NCBI GenBank assembly: GCA_030682255.1
Contig: JAUXOK010000023.1
Coordinates: 62,001-126,000, forward strand
DNA from: Bacteroidota bacterium
Lineage (GTDB): Bacteria > Bacteroidota > Bacteroidia > NS11-12g > UBA955
Length of the DNA: 64,000 bases
Reading direction: 5' to 3'
The position numbers were made by a program, and so were the translations under genes. Of the stretch, positions 63,426-64,000 are shown one piece after another. How positions within the stretch are numbered: the first letter of the stretch is position 1; every line of letters begins with the position of its first letter. The notes under the pieces are model-generated. The model was not told the DNA's origin. It was given only the letters and a program-made list of their open reading frames with translations, and searched no databases.

Positions 63426-63547
63426 CCTTAATATACATAAGGATAAATATAAACTGATTCTCAATTTAGCTAAAGGTTATCTTATAATAAATTGCATATT
63501 CTGCTTTTTATAATTTGGGGTATAATAATACCTTTTAGGTATTTGCT

Positions 63548-64000
63548 TTAGTCTAAATTATTGATTTTTATAGGCATTACTCGATACTTAAACGATTTTT
63601 TTACCCATTGATTTCCCCCAAAAACCTTAACATTAAAAACAATAACTTCGTATGTATTTTCAGTATTTATTTGGTCTTTTACTTTCCAAACAAGAGTATT
63701 CAATCCATAACCTTTAGCGACTGGTTCTTTAATACAGTTTATGTTTTTTCCTTGATTTTTAATAACAACTTGGGCATCTGTAAAATCTGCATTTGCCAAA
63801 GAAAAACTCCACCTTTCGAAAATTAAATCTATTGGAAAGTAGTTTTTTGAGGGCCAACAAATGGGTACACTGTCTTGATGTTTGGCGAATTTTTCAGCAA
63901 ACTTTATCTGAGAATTCAAAACATTTAATGCCATTGAATTGGAGGTGCTGCCATGCCCAAATACTTGATTGCGAGGATTCAAAATCCAACGTCTGTGACC
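63548..64000 (-). CDS. CAP-domain (SCP/PR1-like) protein, 5' end outside the window
   Basis: The frame is open to the right edge, so the gene continues beyond it. The visible part starts with GHRRWILNPRN, the CAP-domain signature block, then GHGSTSNSMALNV. The last 100 residues form a beta-rich domain (WKVKDQINTENTYEV, IVFNVKVFGGNQWVKKS). CAP proteins are usually secreted and their activity in bacteria is poorly known. It ends 120 bases past the riboflavin synthase gene, convergent with it. Confidence 0.8.
   Translation of the reverse strand, partial: GHRRWILNPRNQVFGHGSTSNSMALNVLNSQIKFAEKFAKHQDSVPICWPSKNYFPIDLIFERWSFSLANADFTDAQVVIKNQGKNINCIKEPVAKGYGLNTLVWKVKDQINTENTYEVIVFNVKVFGGNQWVKKSFKYRVMPIKINNLD

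Overview
The window is AT-rich chromosomal DNA of a free-living, probably aquatic member of the Bacteroidota. The evidence is type IX secretion (a gingipain-like PorU2-type peptidase and a protein with a C-terminal sorting domain), the Bacteroidota -7 promoter box TAnnTTTG in front of many genes, almost no Shine-Dalgarno sequences, Bacteroidota-typical families (LptE-like lipoprotein, DUF6427-like membrane protein, DUF2452, long PurF paralogue, fused E1 alpha/beta dehydrogenases) and a light-driven proton pump of the type common in sunlit waters. Genus cannot be assigned. No CRISPR array, intact transposase, rRNA or replication origin was seen. There is one tRNA, Arg(CCT).

Layout. 0.2-3.3 kb: SDR oxidoreductase, 1-Cys peroxiredoxin, metK. 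3.3-11.6 kb: RsmI-like methylase, giant PorU2-like secreted peptidase, lytic transglycosylase, alkaline phosphatase, small zinc-ribbon protein. 11.6-16.9 kb: PabA/TrpG amidotransferase, PurF-like enzyme, tRNA-Arg, fused 2-oxoacid dehydrogenase E1. 16.9-24.1 kb: secreted proteins, enoyl-CoA hydratase and TatD, then hflX. 24.1-32.1 kb is an accessory stretch: a duplicated hflX 5' end, dispersed repeats, a gene pair coding an HNH nuclease and a methyltransferase-HIT fusion, a GNAT enzyme, a truncated BRO-N gene and DUF4256. 32.3-36.9 kb: rhomboid, mutL, small membrane protein, comM. 37.2-41.1 kb: phototrophy locus with a proteorhodopsin, a lycopene cyclase-Blh fusion and a membrane protein. 41.1-43.7 kb: cassette-like accessory region with a broken HTH gene and its palindrome, a GNAT gene with a 51-codon upstream gene (toxin-antitoxin-like), and a WG-repeat protein; the last two units are each followed by a copy of the same hairpin repeat. 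43.7-52.2 kb: second fused E1, mfd, PhyH-like dioxygenase, stand-alone IcmF-type mutase. 52.4-57.8 kb: unknown membrane and secreted genes, glutathione peroxidase with a relic of a second allele 1.1 kb away, DUF2452. 57.8-63.4 kb: compact run miaB, sigma-54 activator, lptE, TPR protein, secG, then riboflavin synthase. A CAP-domain gene runs off the right edge.

How the genes work together. The rhodopsin carries the outward proton-pump residues Asp80/Thr84/Glu91, retinal Lys223, and a Gly at the position that opens the carotenoid-binding fenestration in xanthorhodopsin-like pumps. The adjacent fusion protein should turn lycopene into beta-carotene and cleave it to retinal, so pigment and apoprotein are made side by side; the earlier carotenoid genes lie elsewhere.

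Strongest leads: the cyclase-Blh fusion, the HNH plus methyltransferase-HIT pair, the cassette-like toxin-antitoxin unit with hairpin repeats, relic allele fragments beside accessory genes in which every coding difference is synonymous, and a recurring TAnnTTTG-N4-start codon layout that predicts leaderless mRNAs.
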